NCBI GenBank assembly: GCA_020636095.1
Contig: JACJYN010000005.1
Span: 496,001 to 560,000, forward strand
From: Lewinellaceae bacterium
Lineage (GTDB): Bacteria > Bacteroidota > Bacteroidia > Chitinophagales > Saprospiraceae
Reading direction: 5' to 3'
Length of the DNA stretch: 64,000 nucleotides
The notes under the pieces were generated by a model. That model was not told the origin of the DNA, did not search any database, and saw nothing but the letters and a program-made list of their open reading frames with translations. The translations under genes and the position numbers were made by a program. Shown piece by piece: positions 61,597 to 64,000 of the stretch (positions are counted from its first letter, which is position 1; each line of letters starts with the position of its first letter).

Positions 61597-61859
61597 GGCT
61601 ATCCGTCTTATGCTGGACAGAAAGCTCCGGGGGCAGAACAGCAAGAAAAACAATTACAGCGCTGAAAAAACCGAACGCGCACAGAATCGAATTAGGGGCA
61701 ATATCCAGCGATATTTAAAGCAGGCCGTAATCGAGTGGAAAACAGTAAAGAATACTACCGCTAACGGCAGGCCATCGTAGAACACCCTTTTGGGACGATT
61801 AAAAGAAGATGGGCTATACCTACACCCGGCACCTATTGTCCAACGCCAGACGAATAGCC
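61597..61859 (+). pseudogene. Decayed IS remnant with IS1182-like transposase end
   Basis: The left end (GGCTATCCGTCTTATGCTGG) and right end (CCAACGCCAGACGAATAGCC) are inverted repeats of the same type as the 113-bp elements. Inside, near 61771, a frame reads RQAIVEHPFGTIKR, and after a one-base shift it reads MGYTYT. VEHPFGTIKR followed by GYTY is the characteristic C-terminal block of IS1182-family transposases. A stop and a frameshift show that it is inactive. A weak second copy of this block lies at 63591-63668. Confidence 0.55.
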
Positions 61860-61899
61860 ATTCGTTAATTCAGTCCATATACTTATACTGATACACTCT

Positions 61900-62667
61900 T
61901 CACCCCAACCCCTCCAATGCCTCCAGTACCGCTTGGCGCTTGCGAAAGGAGACCGGCACCAGGGCGCCGTCCTGCATCTGGAGATAGCCTCCCTCTGTTT
62001 TGAGGAACGCTTTCACATGCTGCAGGTTGGCCAGGTGCGACTGGTGGACGCGCAGAAACGGGTGGTCCTGCAGGAGCTTTTCGAACTCCTTCAGGGTTTT
62101 GGATACGAGCAGCTTGCTGCCGTCGGTGAAGAAGAAGGTGGTGTAATTGCTGCTCGCTTCGCAACGAACGATGTCTTCTACATTCACTACCTGGATTTTT
62201 TCCTGGGTATGCAGGACGATCCGGCGGGGAGCGGTGGGCTGTTTCACTGCGTCGAGGAGCAGGCCGAGTTGTCCTTTGTCTTGCTGGCCGGCCAGTTGGG
62301 CCGCTTTCTGGACCGCTTCCTGAAGCTCCTCCGGGTCGAGTGGTTTGAGCAGGTAGTCGATGGCGGCGTAGCGGAAAGCGCGGATGGCATGGGCGTCGGA
62401 AACGGTGGTGAAGATGACTTGAAAGTCCGGTCCGTCCGGGAGAATTTCCAGCAGGTCAAAGCCGGTGCCGTCCTTCAGCTGTATATCCAGAAAGAGCAGG
62501 TTGGGCTTCAGTTCCTTGATCAGCCGGGCGCCGCTGACGACGCCTTCGGCATCGCCGATGACTTCTACTTCCGGGCAGTATTCCCGGAGGTCGGCCCGCA
62601 GCAGCTGTACCGCCTGGGGCATATCGTCTATGATGATTGCGCGTAGCATGGTGTTTTCGTTATTCAT
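61900..62667 (-). CDS. LytTR response regulator
   Basis: The 255-residue protein has a receiver domain (AIIIDDMPQAVQLL, phosphoacceptor Asp61 in LLFLDIQLKDG, the Thr/Lys end in DYLLKPLDP) and a C-terminal LytTR DNA-binding domain from about residue 150 (RIVLHTQEKIQVVNVEDIVR, FLRVHQSHLANLQHVKAF). A second start seven codons in (62649) would give the more usual MLRAIIIDD beginning. The usual partner histidine kinase is not adjacent. Its targets are unknown. Confidence 0.9.
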   Translation of the reverse strand: MNNENTMLRAIIIDDMPQAVQLLRADLREYCPEVEVIGDAEGVVSGARLIKELKPNLLFLDIQLKDGTGFDLLEILPDGPDFQVIFTTVSDAHAIRAFRYAAIDYLLKPLDPEELQEAVQKAAQLAGQQDKGQLGLLLDAVKQPTAPRRIVLHTQEKIQVVNVEDIVRCEASSNYTTFFFTDGSKLLVSKTLKEFEKLLQDHPFLRVHQSHLANLQHVKAFLKTEGGYLQMQDGALVPVSFRKRQAVLEALEGLG

Positions 62668-62853
62668 TGGCTGGCTCTGGGAGCCGGTTGGAAATCGTTA
62701 TGGCCTACCAGGATAACTATTTAGGTATTCTGGTTTTATGGTTTTCCTGCCTGCTCACTGCAGGCAGCTTTCTATCTTGCAGCTAAATAAAAAAGGCTGT
62801 GCATCTTTGCTATTGAGAATAAAAAATTGTGACACAGCAAAACACACAGCCTT

Positions 62854-64000
62854 ATGTCAAAGTTACGAATTAATAAACAAACTAAAGTATTTCAGGAAGT
62901 GGTGCTGGTATCAATTGACCAAATCTTAGCGCAAAAAATGAAAACCAAGCCTACTGCGTTTTGAGCAAGGCTATTAGGCGGAAATACCGAGCTTTAAGTT
63001 TTCTAACGAGCATTCAGGTTTCGTTGAATTCGGTGCACAGATAACGGGTATTTTGCAAGCCAACACGGCAAGAGCCAAGTGTGGCTGGGCATAGAAAGCA
63101 CGAGCAGGCTATGGCAAGCCTTTGATCCATTTTGCCTGCCAGCAGGGCTGGGAGGTGCGCGATGAACCCGGTACACACCTACCGGATGAAGGAGATACAT
63201 GACAATACGCCGGATCGAACCAAAACGACGCCAAAGACACCTACATTATCAGCGAGTTGATGAGCATGGGCAAGTTGCTGCAATACAATAAGCGAGATAC
63301 TTTGTCCGTTGTTGCGGAGCTTGCACCGCCACCGCCATCAACTTACCAAGCAGTTGACGCAGTTATGCAACCGTGCCGAGAGCCTGGCAGCCGAAGCGTT
63401 TCCCGAACCGCGAGCTAGCCCAAAACGAGGGCTGCGCTCAAAAACTATCTGGCACATATTGGAGCACTGCCCTTTGCCGGCGGACATATTGAGCAAAGAG
63501 GAAAGCTGGCTGGCTGAGCGCCTTAAAAAGCAAGCTGCGGGCAGTTTAAAGGCAAACGGGTTAAAGAGTTGATAAACAAAGCCCAATACAGTGGAAAACA
63601 GTAAGTACAGGCTACTGCCCTAACCCCATAGCCACCCTTTTGGGACGCTTAAAAAGCATGGGCTATACAGCAATTTCATTTGCTTTGCAGGCAGGTTGAG
63701 GAGTGTGAAACTCAAATGGAAAAACTGCTGAAACAGGATGCGTTCTTTGCAAAATGGCTGGAAATAAAGGGGCTGGGAGCTATTATCTTAGGTGGGCTGA
63801 TTGGCGAAATGGAGACATCCATGCTTTTGACAACGTAGAAAGCTTTGATCAAATATGCGGGCTTCAACCTGTACTCTTACCAGTCGGGAAAGTATAAGAA
63901 CCAGCACAAGGTTTTGGATACGAGGCAGCCGCCAACTGCGCAGGGTGTGTTACCTGGCTGCCGTGTCGCTGAGCAGCAATGTCTTCTATATTCACTAATG
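62854..64000 (+). pseudogene. Decayed IS110-family transposase (runs off the window)
   Basis: No single frame is intact, but joining frames gives the IS110 order. The first piece (MSKLRINKQTKVFQEVVLVS) stops at 62964. Later come HTYRMKEIHDNTPDR, DTYIISELMSMGKLLQ, HRHQLTKQLTQL, WHILEHCPLPADIL, then the C-terminal Transposase_20 part IKGLGAIILGGLIGE, IHAFDNVE and KYAGFNLYSYQSGKYKNQH. Many stops and shifts show long inactivity. Within it, 63591-63668 repeats an IS1182-like block found at 61735. A small palindrome (CTGCCTGC...GCAGGCAG, 62747-62767) lies upstream. Confidence 0.75.
63591..63668. repeat. Second copy of the IS1182-like transposase-end block
   Basis: TGGAAAACAGTAAG near 63592 and CACCCTTTTGGGACG near 63633, followed by GGGCTATAC, align with 61736-61818 in the same order. 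The copy sits inside the decayed IS110 gene between its middle and C-terminal parts, so it was probably inserted or joined by recombination. Confidence 0.45.

Noticed and set aside
61580..61780. Small plus-strand frame as an independent gene
   Set aside because: It overlaps transposon ends and the transposase remnant reads better in another frame.
1..64000. tRNA, rRNA or riboswitch
   Set aside because: I saw no cloverleaf with a GTTCRANNC arm, no conserved rRNA segment and no recognisable riboswitch core by eye. A covariance-model scan would be decisive.

Overview
The window reads as a chromosome segment of a Bacteroidota bacterium, most likely from the Saprospiria (Lewinella/Phaeodactylibacter/Haliscomenobacter type). 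The reasons are type IX secretion sorting domains of both types (gliding-motility-associated type B at 1-10154; Por type A on the products at 45006 and 48689), a FecI/FecR/TonB-receptor trio with an STN domain, a YfhO-like membrane protein, a paired DUF1501/DUF1800 locus and Rhs proteins with the Bacteroidota-type core. Housekeeping genes look GC-rich. Small AT-rich islands mark acquired DNA. I saw no rRNA, tRNA or CRISPR array.

Layout. 1-10.2 kb: two tandem paralogous giant surface proteins (the first cut by the window edge) with PKD/Ig-like repeats. 10.2-16.3 kb: Smr protein, methyltransferase, a fungal-type cytosine deaminase, a lipoprotein acetolactate decarboxylase, and a three-gene ABC importer. 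16.5-25.4 kb: an extracellular polysaccharide block (flippase, sulfotransferase, methyltransferase, three glycosyltransferases, WecB-type epimerase). 25.5-35.6 kb: an array of five truncated Rhs C-terminal modules, each with a different AT-rich toxin tip followed by a small candidate immunity gene. 36.4-48.4 kb: mixed accessory genes including a frameshifted YfhO, gpsA, a secreted hydrolase, a caspase-like protease with a probable effector-associated domain, a VOC protein and a Uma2-type protein. 48.7-57.6 kb: secreted/Tat proteins (DUF1501, DUF1800, Gfo/Idh/MocA) and the TonB receptor/FecR/sigma trio. 58-61.4 kb: a Dna2-like nuclease-helicase. 61.9-64 kb: a LytTR regulator and a decayed IS110 transposase.

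The most striking feature is the density of small non-autonomous transposons (MITEs). At least seven sequence families can be recognised from terminal inverted repeats, several with exact target-site duplications: a 161-162 bp family with TNA duplications (five copies), a 151-152 bp family with 8-bp duplications and GTAAC-like ends (three copies), a 113-bp family that brackets the nuclease-helicase in inverted orientation, and others. Two copies of the first family lie inside the fifth Rhs toxin module. Removing each copy with one target duplication restores one continuous reading frame across the toxin, so the toxin gene was silenced by MITE insertion. Another element sits in frame in the Rhs core itself and was copied along with it.

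How the genes may work together: the Rhs array looks like a store of orphan toxin/immunity cassettes for interbacterial competition. Three of the five candidate immunity proteins carry export or lipoprotein signals, which suggests protection at the envelope. The polysaccharide genes, giant adhesins and TonB system fit a particle- or surface-attached lifestyle.
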